A stretch of 64,000 nucleotides of DNA from Alistipes sp. (GTDB lineage Bacteria > Bacteroidota > Bacteroidia > Bacteroidales > Rikenellaceae): contig JAFZFP010000008.1 in assembly GCA_017555905.1 (NCBI GenBank), positions 1 to 64,000 of the forward strand. Reading direction: 5' to 3'. Under the pieces are notes generated by a model. That model saw only the letters and a list, made by a program, of their open reading frames with translations. It ran no database searches and had not been told where the DNA came from. Both the position numbers and the translations under genes were made by a program. Shown here in pieces: positions 34,944-42,540 of the stretch. Numbering within the stretch: position 1 is the stretch's first letter; every line of letters begins with the position of its first letter.

Positions 34944-35396
34944 CTACTTATTGCGCTTATTCTGTTCGAGCGACTTGATACGAGCAATCTCGGCCTTGGC
35001 CTGCGCTATGGCACTCTTCTGCTGAGCCTCCACAGCCTTGGTATTTGCCTTAGCAGCAGCAATCTCCTGCTTTGTGCGAGTGACCTCCTGCTTATACTTA
35101 TCAGCGGCATTATTATACCTCTGCTTCTCCTCCTTCAAGCGACGCTTCTGCTCCTCGACAGCCAAACGATAATACTCCTTCTTCATCTCGAACTCCTCTC
35201 TGGCCTGAACAAGGCGATCGTTGGCAGCAGAGGTGATGCGACGCTCGTTGCTACGAGCCTCGTTTATTTCGGTCTTAGACAACGCCACAGCATTGTCGTA
35301 GGCTATCTGTGCCTCGGCTAAACTCTTCTCGAACATCTGTGCCGAGAGTGTGGACATTGACATCATCGCCACAAGAATCAATACAAATCTCTTCAT
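34944..35396 (-). CDS. Secreted coiled-coil protein (150 aa)
   Basis: Signal peptide at about 1-19 (ending TLSAQ), then a nearly unbroken charged helix rich in Ala, Lys, Glu, Arg and Gln (about 24-148) that should form a coiled coil. Predicted periplasmic. No family recognised; it looks somewhat like OmpH/Skp-type or spacer proteins, but without a matching motif. It has a textbook promoter and is probably a single-gene unit. Confidence 0.72.
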   Translation of the reverse strand: MKRFVLILVAMMSMSTLSAQMFEKSLAEAQIAYDNAVALSKTEINEARSNERRITSAANDRLVQAREEFEMKKEYYRLAVEEQKRRLKEEKQRYNNAADKYKQEVTRTKQEIAAAKANTKAVEAQQKSAIAQAKAEIARIKSLEQNKRNK

Positions 35397-35469
35397 AACC
35401 TATTCATATTTAAATTAGTAGACCATAAAATTCATCTCCTCTGTGGTTTCACCACCCAAAGAGTCTTTA

Positions 35470-35501
35470 CAAATATATAACTTTTTTCTAAATTTTGCAA
35501 A
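35470..35501 (-). promoter_or_regulatory. Promoter of the coiled-coil protein
   Basis: Reverse-strand TTTG (35498-35501), 20 bases, TATATTTG (35470-35477). Start near 35463, leader about 67 bases. The -33 box abuts the T-run of the terminator ending the starch operon. Confidence 0.78.
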
Positions 35502-35538
35502 AAAAATGGCGACTCTCCACCAAAGGAAAGTCGCCATT
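35498..35538 (-). terminator. Terminator of the starch-utilisation operon
   Basis: AATGGCGACT (35505-35514) pairs perfectly with AGTCGCCATT (35529-35538). On the reverse strand eight T follow directly. Confidence 0.87.
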
Positions 35539-35562
35539 ATCAGCAAATTACTATGCGACGTG

Positions 35563-37425
35563 TTATCTCTTAAACTCAACAACCAATGCCGACATAGGCT
35601 CCACCGTAACGCGCTCCATAGAGAGAGTCTCGCCCGTAACGACATTGCGACCCTCGGTCAAACCACTGGTAATCTCTGCATAGCGAGTCCAAGGAATTTC
35701 GTGCGAGAGGTTGCTGTTGTTGATATAGACAAAGACCACCTCCTGGTCGTTATAGCGGAAGAAGCCATAGGTGTTGTCGCGGTTGATAAAGTGCAAGGTC
35801 TTTCCCGAGTGAATCACCTCCTTCGACTTACGCCAATTCATAAGCGCACGTGTGTAGTCGAACAACTCCTTAGCATCGCCCTCGTGCTGTGTCCTATCGA
35901 AGAGGTTTTGAGCATCACCCTCCCAGCCTCCGGGGAAGTCGATACGTAGGGTTGGGTGACCCTTAGAACGATCCGTAGAACGGAACATCAACTCGTCGCC
36001 ATAGAGCATCTGTGGCATACCACGCAACGTAGCCAAGAGCGTATGCACAATCTTCATACGACGCACATCACCCTCGCATACATCACCAACACGGTCGGTA
36101 TCGTGGTTGCCCGCCATAATCATCATATTCTGAAGGTCGTGGTAGACGAAGTCGTGCGACAATATGTCATAAACACGAGTCATACCCTGACCCCAGCCAC
36201 AATCTCCCGACTCGGTCATAGCGCTACGGATAGCGTCGTGGAGTGGGAAGTCCATAATAGACTTAAGGTGCGAGTCGAAGCCATCCTTATTGGCATTTCC
36301 ACCCTGCCAGTAGGCCAACTGTGGAATAGACGAAGTCCACACCTCACCTACAATATTGAGGTTAGGATACTCCTCCATAACGCTCTGACACCACTCGCTC
36401 ATAGGACCCTTCTCGTTATAAGGGTAGGTATCTACGCGCAAGCCATCCAAGCCCGAGAACTCAATCCACCATACTATCCACTGCTTGAAGTAGTGGAGCA
36501 AGTATGGGTTATCAAGGTTCATATCTGCCATACTACGGTCGAACCAACCACTCTCCATCTGGTAGAGGTCGGCCTTAGAGGCATTGAAATCCATATTTGT
36601 TGAGAAGGTCCAGTTCGACTGAGTGTACTCATCCCACTGGTGGGTCCAATCCTCGAATGGCAAATCACCATACCACCAATGAGAGGTAGAACTATGGTTT
36701 GGCACAACATCCATAATCACCTTAAGATTGTGCTTATGGCACTCCTCGACATATCTCTTGAAGAGGTCGTTACTACCGAAACGTGGGTCGATACGGTAGT
36801 AGTCACTACACGAGTAGCCGTGGTACGACGCACCATTCTCATCATCCAGTAGCAGTGGTGTAGACCACACTGCCGTAGCACCCAAGTCTGCGATATAATC
36901 CAAATGGGCAATCATACCCTCAAGGTCGCCACCATGACGACGTCCAGGATTTGAGCGCAAGGCCCTCTCCTGAGTATCTGCCGTAGAATCATTCGATGGG
37001 TTGCCATTGGCAAAACGGTCGGGCATAATGAGGTAAACGAAGTCGGCATTCGTAAAACTTGCTCGCTCGCGAGAACCCTCCTTGCGCGAAGCAATCACGT
37101 AAGGAACATCATACGAGCGCTTACCCTCCTTAAAGCGCAAGGTGTACTCCATAGGGGTAGCATCCTGAGCCACAGCGACATCCACGAAGAGGTAGTTAGG
37201 GCTATCGGCCTTATGTATCTGCTTAACCTCGACACCCTGGCCCGCAGGTAGAATCTCTACGTCGTAATTAGAGACACCCTCGCCATTAATCATAAGTTGT
37301 AGAGGGGTCGTCATACCCACCCACCACGACAACGGCTCGACGTGGCTAACGACGAGTTTTGGCTGTGCCGCAACGGCTGTTGTCGCAACGGCAAGGAACA
37401 TTATAAATGAAAAAACTCTCTTCAT
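35563..37425 (-). CDS. GH13 cyclomaltodextrinase/neopullulanase, SusA-like
   Basis: Periplasmic glycoside hydrolase predicted to split maltodextrins or pullulan. Signal peptide about 1-20 without lipobox. Residues about 22-110 are a beta domain of the type found in front of cyclomaltodextrinases. The GH13 barrel carries all four regions: DVVPNH (I), GLRVDTYPY with the nucleophile Asp (II), GEVW with the acid Glu (III) and NHDTDR (IV). The C-terminal beta domain ends in VEPMSALVVEFKR. At 620 residues it matches Bacteroides SusA (about 617). It is the last gene of the locus, 12 bp after the cytoplasmic GH13 gene. Confidence 0.92.
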   Translation of the reverse strand: MKRVFSFIMFLAVATTAVAAQPKLVVSHVEPLSWWVGMTTPLQLMINGEGVSNYDVEILPAGQGVEVKQIHKADSPNYLFVDVAVAQDATPMEYTLRFKEGKRSYDVPYVIASRKEGSRERASFTNADFVYLIMPDRFANGNPSNDSTADTQERALRSNPGRRHGGDLEGMIAHLDYIADLGATAVWSTPLLLDDENGASYHGYSCSDYYRIDPRFGSNDLFKRYVEECHKHNLKVIMDVVPNHSSTSHWWYGDLPFEDWTHQWDEYTQSNWTFSTNMDFNASKADLYQMESGWFDRSMADMNLDNPYLLHYFKQWIVWWIEFSGLDGLRVDTYPYNEKGPMSEWCQSVMEEYPNLNIVGEVWTSSIPQLAYWQGGNANKDGFDSHLKSIMDFPLHDAIRSAMTESGDCGWGQGMTRVYDILSHDFVYHDLQNMMIMAGNHDTDRVGDVCEGDVRRMKIVHTLLATLRGMPQMLYGDELMFRSTDRSKGHPTLRIDFPGGWEGDAQNLFDRTQHEGDAKELFDYTRALMNWRKSKEVIHSGKTLHFINRDNTYGFFRYNDQEVVFVYINNSNLSHEIPWTRYAEITSGLTEGRNVVTGETLSMERVTVEPMSALVVEFKR

Positions 37426-37437
37426 ACTCTCTCTCTT

Positions 37438-38724
37438 TTATTTCACCAATATCTGATAGTGCCAAGGGGCGATATCACGCTCCACGTGCTCGTCGAGGAC
37501 AACCCTCTCACCCGAGATAGCATCTCGGTACTTTCCTGCATAGATACCCGTGCGGAAGTCTGCGTGGATGGTATAAGGCGAGAGATTCACAATAGCCACA
37601 ACACGGCTACCATCCACCTCGCGCACAAAGGTCATCATACAATCCTTGGCGTTGTTCTCAATCTCTATCACGTCGCCACCGCGCTCGCCACTATCCAAGG
37701 CTCGCTGGCTATGCTTAAGGTCGGCAAGTCGGCGATACAACTCCGTAGCGTAGCCCTCCTTATAGAGCTCTTCGGGGATAGGGTCGCGGTCGAAGAAGGC
37801 AAAGGAGTGGTCGTAGCCCACCTCCTGACCTGTGTAGATGAGTGGCATCGTCGAAGGCATCAAGAAGGTCATCGCCGTCATCACCTCAAGGGCGCGACCG
37901 AAGCGTGACTGCTCCGACCCGCTCCACGAATTTTCGTCGTGGTTAGAGGTGAAACTTAGGCGCATAGCCTCACGGGGGTAGCGCTGGCGCTCAGCGTGCA
38001 TAGCATTGCGCATATCCCACACCCTACGTGCGCCCTTAGCGATGTCGCACATAATATGGTGGATATTCCACTGATAACTCATATTGAAAGCCCCCTCGAA
38101 GAGATTATCCTCTTCGGCCTCAGCCAACATAAAGATATCGGACTTGATGGCGTGGAGTTCTGCCGAAGCCTCCTGCCAGAACTCTATTGGCACGAGCATA
38201 GCCATATCGCAACGGAAACCGTCGATACCGAACTGCTCGACCCAATAGCGCATAGCATCGATTTGGCCACGCCAAACCTCCCTGTTAGCATAGTTCAACT
38301 TTGCCGTGTCGGACCAGTCCCAAGGCACCTTAGCCCTACCCTCCGAGTCGCGTTCATACCAATCCACGGGGCGCTCGCTAATCCAGCGGGCATCGCGGGC
38401 TGTATGGTTAGCCACCCAGTCGAACAGAATCTTTATGCCGAGGGCGTGAGCCTTAGTGATGAAGTCACGAAGGTCGGCCTCAGAACCAAACTCAGGATTT
38501 ACCCCCTTATAGTCGCGAATGGAGTAGTAGGAGCCGAGACTACCCTTGCGATCCTCCTCACCAATAGGATAGATGGGCATCAGCCAAATGGCATCGACAC
38601 CTATGGAGCGCAAGAAGGGGAGGCGCTCACTCGCAGCACGAAAAGTACCCTCCGTGGTGAACTGTCGTATGTTCATCTCGTAGAGTACCGCAGAGTAACT
38701 CCACTCAGGATTTTTATACATCAT
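37438..38724 (-). CDS. GH13 alpha-amylase family protein, cytoplasmic
   Basis: Glycoside hydrolase of about 428 residues with no signal peptide, so probably acting on maltodextrin inside the cell. All GH13 regions are present: FDWVANHT (I), GIDGFRCDMAML (II), MLAEAEE (III), TSNHDENSW (IV). It is a clear paralogue of the next gene upstream: both start with VLYE-MNIRQ or VVYE-LNIRQ and share LPLAS-free blocks such as GSYYSI-x-DYK-x-VNPEFG. Start: Met at 38724 or 38721; an extension to 38769 runs into a promoter-like sequence on the other strand and is not favoured. A 64-bp inverted repeat lies in the gap before it. Confidence 0.88.
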   Translation of the reverse strand: MMYKNPEWSYSAVLYEMNIRQFTTEGTFRAASERLPFLRSIGVDAIWLMPIYPIGEEDRKGSLGSYYSIRDYKGVNPEFGSEADLRDFITKAHALGIKILFDWVANHTARDARWISERPVDWYERDSEGRAKVPWDWSDTAKLNYANREVWRGQIDAMRYWVEQFGIDGFRCDMAMLVPIEFWQEASAELHAIKSDIFMLAEAEEDNLFEGAFNMSYQWNIHHIMCDIAKGARRVWDMRNAMHAERQRYPREAMRLSFTSNHDENSWSGSEQSRFGRALEVMTAMTFLMPSTMPLIYTGQEVGYDHSFAFFDRDPIPEELYKEGYATELYRRLADLKHSQRALDSGERGGDVIEIENNAKDCMMTFVREVDGSRVVAIVNLSPYTIHADFRTGIYAGKYRDAISGERVVLDEHVERDIAPWHYQILVK

Positions 38725-38740
38725 ACGTGGTGAAATTCTA

Positions 38741-38748
38741 TATCTTTG
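38741..38748 (+). promoter_or_regulatory. Isolated -7 element pointing rightward
   Basis: TATCTTTG on the plus strand, followed by GCA, inside the gap between two leftward genes. No -33 box is apparent. If active it would make RNA antisense to the operon through the 38778-38841 inverted repeat. Confidence 0.3.
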
Positions 38749-38777
38749 CAACGCACAAGGCGTTGGCAATTAACTAA

Positions 38778-38841
38778 GACGTGTATAAGAGGAAGAGCAT
38801 ACCTCCTTTTATACGAAGTCCCTCTACCCCCTATACACGTC
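38778..38841. repeat. Inverted repeat in the gap between two GH13 genes
   Basis: GACGTGTATA (38778-38787) and its exact complement TATACACGTC (38832-38841) enclose 44 bp, which contains further weak pairing. No T-run follows on either strand, so it is not a standard terminator. It could be an RNA stability element, an attenuator or a small mobile-element remnant. Confidence 0.65.
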
Positions 38842-38860
38842 GATTATTTAGACGCTTGGA

Positions 38861-40258
38861 CTATCGCGCCATAAGCATATATGCCCAAGGCTCGAGTTCT
38901 ACTACGTCACCAGCCTTATAAGTCATCACCTTACCGCAGAGGCAGTTGTACTCACCAGCCTCAGCCTCGGTCAAAGTGAGGCTCTGTGGCTCAGCCGAGA
39001 AGTTGAAGAAGCAAAGCACCTTATTCTCCTCGTTCTCACGAGCGAAAGCCAAAACTGACTCAGGAGCGCCCTCGACATATACCATAGGTGCCACGTTTGC
39101 ACCAGCAGCCAAAGCAGAGTTGTTGTGACGGAAGGCGATGAGGCCCTTGTAGAAGTCGCGATACTCCTTACCGTACTCCAAATCAACCAACTCAACTACA
39201 GAGTCCTTCTCGAAGAACTCCAAACGACGGTTGAGACCAATCTCCTGACCAGTGTAGAGGAGTGGCTGGCTCTTTGGCAACACGAAAGTAAGTGCTGCAA
39301 AGGTCTTGTGTGCATCGCCCATACGCTCGAACTCGGTACCTGCCCAAGAGTTCTCATCGTGGTTAGAGGTAAACATAAGACGCATAGCAGGTGCTGGATA
39401 CTTAACGTCGTCACGCTCGAGGTACTCCTTCAAGTCGGCAACACTCTTAGCATCTGTCTTGATGGTGCCATCACCAGCAACATTCTTAGTCTCGCTACCG
39501 CCCTTAGCCATAGCGTTGAAGATGTGATGCAACTCCCAAGCGTATGTAGCCTCGAAGCCGCTCTCGTGCAACCACTGCTCCTCACCCTCAGCCAAGAGGT
39601 AAACATCAGGATTGATTGCGCGAACCTCCTCCCAGGCTCTCTTCCAGAAGTCACCAGGAACATTCATAGCAACGTCGCAACGGTAGCCATCGAGACCCAA
39701 CTCTACCCAGAACTTAAGAGCGTCAATCATAGCGTTGCGCATATCCTCGTTCTTGTAGTTAAGTTTTGCGATATCGGTCCAGTCGTACTCTACGATAGGC
39801 AAACCTGTAGCCTCGTCCATAACATACCAGTCGGTCTTACCCTCTTTCCACCAATTAGCATCGCGTGAAGTGTGGTTAGCAACCCAGTCGAGAATAACCT
39901 TAAGGCCGAGGTCGTGAGCAGTAGCGAGGAAACTCTTGAAGTCCTCCATAGTACCGAACTCAGGGTTCACAGCCTTATAGTCGATGATTGAGTAGTATGA
40001 GCCGAGGGTACCCTTACGGCCATCGATACCGATAGGACTGATTGGCATAAGCCATACGATATCTACACCCATCTCCTTCAACTCTGGCAAGTACTTCTCC
40101 GCAGCAGCGAAGGTACCCTCCTCAGTTGCCTGACGGATATTGAGCTCATAAACTACCGAGTTGAACTTGTCGAACTCACGTGCTGTCTCCTGCGTCTTAC
40201 AGTTGCAGCAGCCCACGAATGTCGCAATGGCAGCGACGAACAATAAAAACTTCTTCAT
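38861..40258 (-). CDS. GH13 alpha-amylase family lipoprotein
   Basis: Lipoprotein (signal 1-16, lipobox TFVGC with Cys17, then C-x-C) of 465 residues. The GH13 barrel is complete: LDWVANHTSRD (I), GLDGYRCDVAMNV (II), LLAEGEE (III), TSNHDENSW (IV). It is the exported paralogue of the cytoplasmic GH13 gene that follows it. The residues after the lipid cysteine are Cys, Asn, Cys, Lys, not the acidic run that marks surface export in Bacteroidetes, so a periplasmic face is more likely. It starts 18 bp after the larger GH13 gene. Confidence 0.9.
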   Translation of the reverse strand: MKKFLLFVAAIATFVGCCNCKTQETAREFDKFNSVVYELNIRQATEEGTFAAAEKYLPELKEMGVDIVWLMPISPIGIDGRKGTLGSYYSIIDYKAVNPEFGTMEDFKSFLATAHDLGLKVILDWVANHTSRDANWWKEGKTDWYVMDEATGLPIVEYDWTDIAKLNYKNEDMRNAMIDALKFWVELGLDGYRCDVAMNVPGDFWKRAWEEVRAINPDVYLLAEGEEQWLHESGFEATYAWELHHIFNAMAKGGSETKNVAGDGTIKTDAKSVADLKEYLERDDVKYPAPAMRLMFTSNHDENSWAGTEFERMGDAHKTFAALTFVLPKSQPLLYTGQEIGLNRRLEFFEKDSVVELVDLEYGKEYRDFYKGLIAFRHNNSALAAGANVAPMVYVEGAPESVLAFARENEENKVLCFFNFSAEPQSLTLTEAEAGEYNCLCGKVMTYKAGDVVELEPWAYMLMAR

Positions 40259-40276
40259 ACTATTTTAAATTTAAGA

Positions 40277-42406
40277 TTAATTATTCAAAATTACATAGCC
40301 GTATGCAGGTACTGCAACCTCCAAGGTGCGACCCTCAACAACCGAAGCATTACCACCCTCAGTAGCGATAGCGACCTCGACCTCCTGGCACTCAACGAAC
40401 TCAGGCAAAGTAACCTGAATTGCCTTGTTCTGACCACGCACGTTAAGAGCAACAACTGCCCAGTCACCCATATAGTGGCGCAAGAATACCCAAGCCTCAT
40501 CATCAACATAGAGAGTACGCAAATCGCCATACATCAAAGGCATAGAGCCACGGCGATACTTCAACAACGCCTGAGTAGAGGCATACTCCTTCTGCTGGTA
40601 GTCGTTGTAACCCTCGAAGGTCATCATATCGCGGTTATCTGGGTCGTTAGCTCCAGGAACACCATACTCATCGCCCTGATAGATACAAGGAACACCTGGC
40701 ACGGTGCTAATAACAGCCTTCAACAACTGCAAGCCTGCGTGGCCCTTATCCATATCGCCAACAACGACCTCACGATTCCAGCCCTCAGCCTTATCGTCGA
40801 TACCCCACAAAGGCATATCGCCACCAGCCAACGAGATGAAGCGTGGTTTGTCGTGGTTGCCTGTGATGTTACCCATAGTGTGGTGTGAGCCATAAGCGGC
40901 CTCAGACTCCTCCACCGTAGCAGCGATGGTGCGCATTGAGCGGTTCTCATCGACGATGACATCACGAGAGTTGTGGTAGAGGTTGAAGTCGAACTGCGAG
41001 TCGATCATACCTGTCTTAACGTATGAGCCAATAAGTTCTACCGAACCATAGGTCTCACCAATCTGCCACATCTGGCGATCTGGCATCGACGACTTCATCT
41101 TATGGGTAAGCATACGCCAGTAGTTCAAAGGAATATGCTTGCACGCATCGTGGCGGTAGCCATCGAAGTCGAAGTTACGTACCCAATGTAAAGCCGAGTC
41201 GGTCATAGGCTCACATACCTCCTCACGCTCAAGATCCAAGGTAGGGATATGCTTGTCGAACCAAGTGGTGAGGCGCTGCTCATCCCACAAAGCGATATTC
41301 TCGCGACCATCAGGCAGGATAAGATCAGTAGTCCAATCGGGATGCTCCTGCAATACTGGAGAGTTGATATGCAAGTGGTTAGCCACGTAGTCGAGAATCA
41401 CGTTCATCTGGTTGCCGTGAGCCTTATCGAGCATCTCACGCAACTCCTCCTCAGTACCGAAACGCTTATCAACCACAGTGCTATAGATAGGCCAGTAGCC
41501 GTGGTAGCCCGAGAACTTAGTGTCGGGATTCACATTTTGACCCCACGCATCGTAAGGGTTCTGCGTGATAGGCGAAATCCAGATGGTGGTAACACCCAAA
41601 TCGGCGAAGAAGCCATCCTCGATTTTTGCGGTGATACCTGCAAGGTCACCACCCTGATAGTCCACCTTATCCAATACCTCTGGAGAGTTAATCTTCCAGT
41701 CGTTGGCGCTATTGCCATTGTTGAAACGGTCAATCATCAACGAGTACAAAATCTGTGACTGGCTATCCTGACGGCGGATATCCTCAGAATCGGTGACAAT
41801 CTCGCCACGCTCCAATGGGAGCAACACGTCGTTGAAACGGCCACTCTCAGAGGCTGCAAAGATGCGAACTACAGAGCGTGAGAACTCCTCAGCGCACTCA
41901 GGGATAGCTACACGGATAGTGTTGCCATCGACCTCAACCTCGTCGATAACATTGTTCTGCCACAAAGCGACAGCCTCAACCACTGGCTTAGTAGCCACAA
42001 CGGTAATGCGGTCGTCGTCGCCAACAACCGAAGACATATAGCTACCCTCGGTGTCGCGCTTGCCGCCCAAAACTACCACTGAGAGAGCCTCCTCGCCGTG
42101 CCATACGTCGATGGTAGATACAAGCACCTCGGCCTCGGTAGCGAGGTCGAACGTAGACCAATCCTCTGAAGTGTTAGTAAGCGTGATACGCTCGTCAGAG
42201 GTAGTTACGTTGTCGGCACCCACCCACTGAGGATAGTAGTCTGTGGTGTAGTGCGAAGTAGTGCCAGCGGTAACTGTCATAGGCACAACTGCCGAGTTGT
42301 TACCCAAGGCGAAGGTACCCTCCTTTGGGGCACCACACGTGCAGCACGCAGTCATCATAGCCGCGAGGGCGATGCACGCAAGAGTAAAGAGTGACTTTAG
42401 TCTCAT
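40277..42406 (-). CDS. GH13 alpha-amylase family lipoprotein with N-terminal beta domain
   Basis: Lipoprotein of 709 residues (lipobox MTACC, Cys21 or 22). Residues about 30-200 form a beta-rich front part without a recognised family. The GH13 catalytic part shows ILDYVANHLH (I), FDFDGYRHDACKH (II), QIGETYG (III) and GNHDKPRF (IV), then the C-terminal beta domain. By position it takes the place of the surface amylase SusG, but its post-cysteine residues (CTCGAPKEG) lack a clear acidic surface-export signal. It follows the binding-protein gene after a 134-bp gap containing two strong hairpins. Confidence 0.9.
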   Translation of the reverse strand: MRLKSLFTLACIALAAMMTACCTCGAPKEGTFALGNNSAVVPMTVTAGTTSHYTTDYYPQWVGADNVTTSDERITLTNTSEDWSTFDLATEAEVLVSTIDVWHGEEALSVVVLGGKRDTEGSYMSSVVGDDDRITVVATKPVVEAVALWQNNVIDEVEVDGNTIRVAIPECAEEFSRSVVRIFAASESGRFNDVLLPLERGEIVTDSEDIRRQDSQSQILYSLMIDRFNNGNSANDWKINSPEVLDKVDYQGGDLAGITAKIEDGFFADLGVTTIWISPITQNPYDAWGQNVNPDTKFSGYHGYWPIYSTVVDKRFGTEEELREMLDKAHGNQMNVILDYVANHLHINSPVLQEHPDWTTDLILPDGRENIALWDEQRLTTWFDKHIPTLDLEREEVCEPMTDSALHWVRNFDFDGYRHDACKHIPLNYWRMLTHKMKSSMPDRQMWQIGETYGSVELIGSYVKTGMIDSQFDFNLYHNSRDVIVDENRSMRTIAATVEESEAAYGSHHTMGNITGNHDKPRFISLAGGDMPLWGIDDKAEGWNREVVVGDMDKGHAGLQLLKAVISTVPGVPCIYQGDEYGVPGANDPDNRDMMTFEGYNDYQQKEYASTQALLKYRRGSMPLMYGDLRTLYVDDEAWVFLRHYMGDWAVVALNVRGQNKAIQVTLPEFVECQEVEVAIATEGGNASVVEGRTLEVAVPAYGYVILNN

Positions 42407-42433
42407 AATGTTTGTGTATTAGTTGTTTTTGGG

Positions 42434-42463
42434 GGTCGGGAGGCCGATCAAAGCCACCCGACC
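42434..42463. other. Intercistronic stem-loop A
   Basis: GGTCGGGAGGC (42434-42444) pairs with GCCACCCGACC (42453-42463), 10 of 11 positions, with an 8-base loop. There is no T-run on either strand. Confidence 0.75.
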
Positions 42464-42497
42464 AAGGTCGTTAGCACTTAAGGCTAACATATTAATA

Positions 42498-42525
42498 CTA
42501 CCGCGCGCACGCATACGCGCGGTAG
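42498..42525. other. Intercistronic stem-loop B
   Basis: CTACCGCGCG (42498-42507) pairs perfectly with CGCGCGGTAG (42516-42525), 8-base loop. On the reverse strand it lies just after the SusE/F-like stop and is not followed by T's. Confidence 0.8.
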
Positions 42526-42540
42526 CAAACGTAGATTTAA

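Noticed and set aside
37996-38733. Rightward open frame of 245 codons
   Set aside because: Antisense to a complete GH13 gene; no domain or start signal.
38725-38769. N-terminal extension of the cytoplasmic GH13 gene
   Set aside because: The 15 extra residues do not match the paralogue, which starts close to the YE-x-NIRQ block; Met at 38724 or 38721 fits better.
38777-38795. Sequencing-adapter contamination
   Set aside because: The sequence differs from the Tn5 mosaic end at three positions and has an inverted partner in native context, so it is not simple adapter carry-over.
42434-42525. Treating the two hairpins as ordinary terminators
   Set aside because: Neither is followed by a run of T on either strand and both lie inside a single functional locus, so full termination is unlikely.
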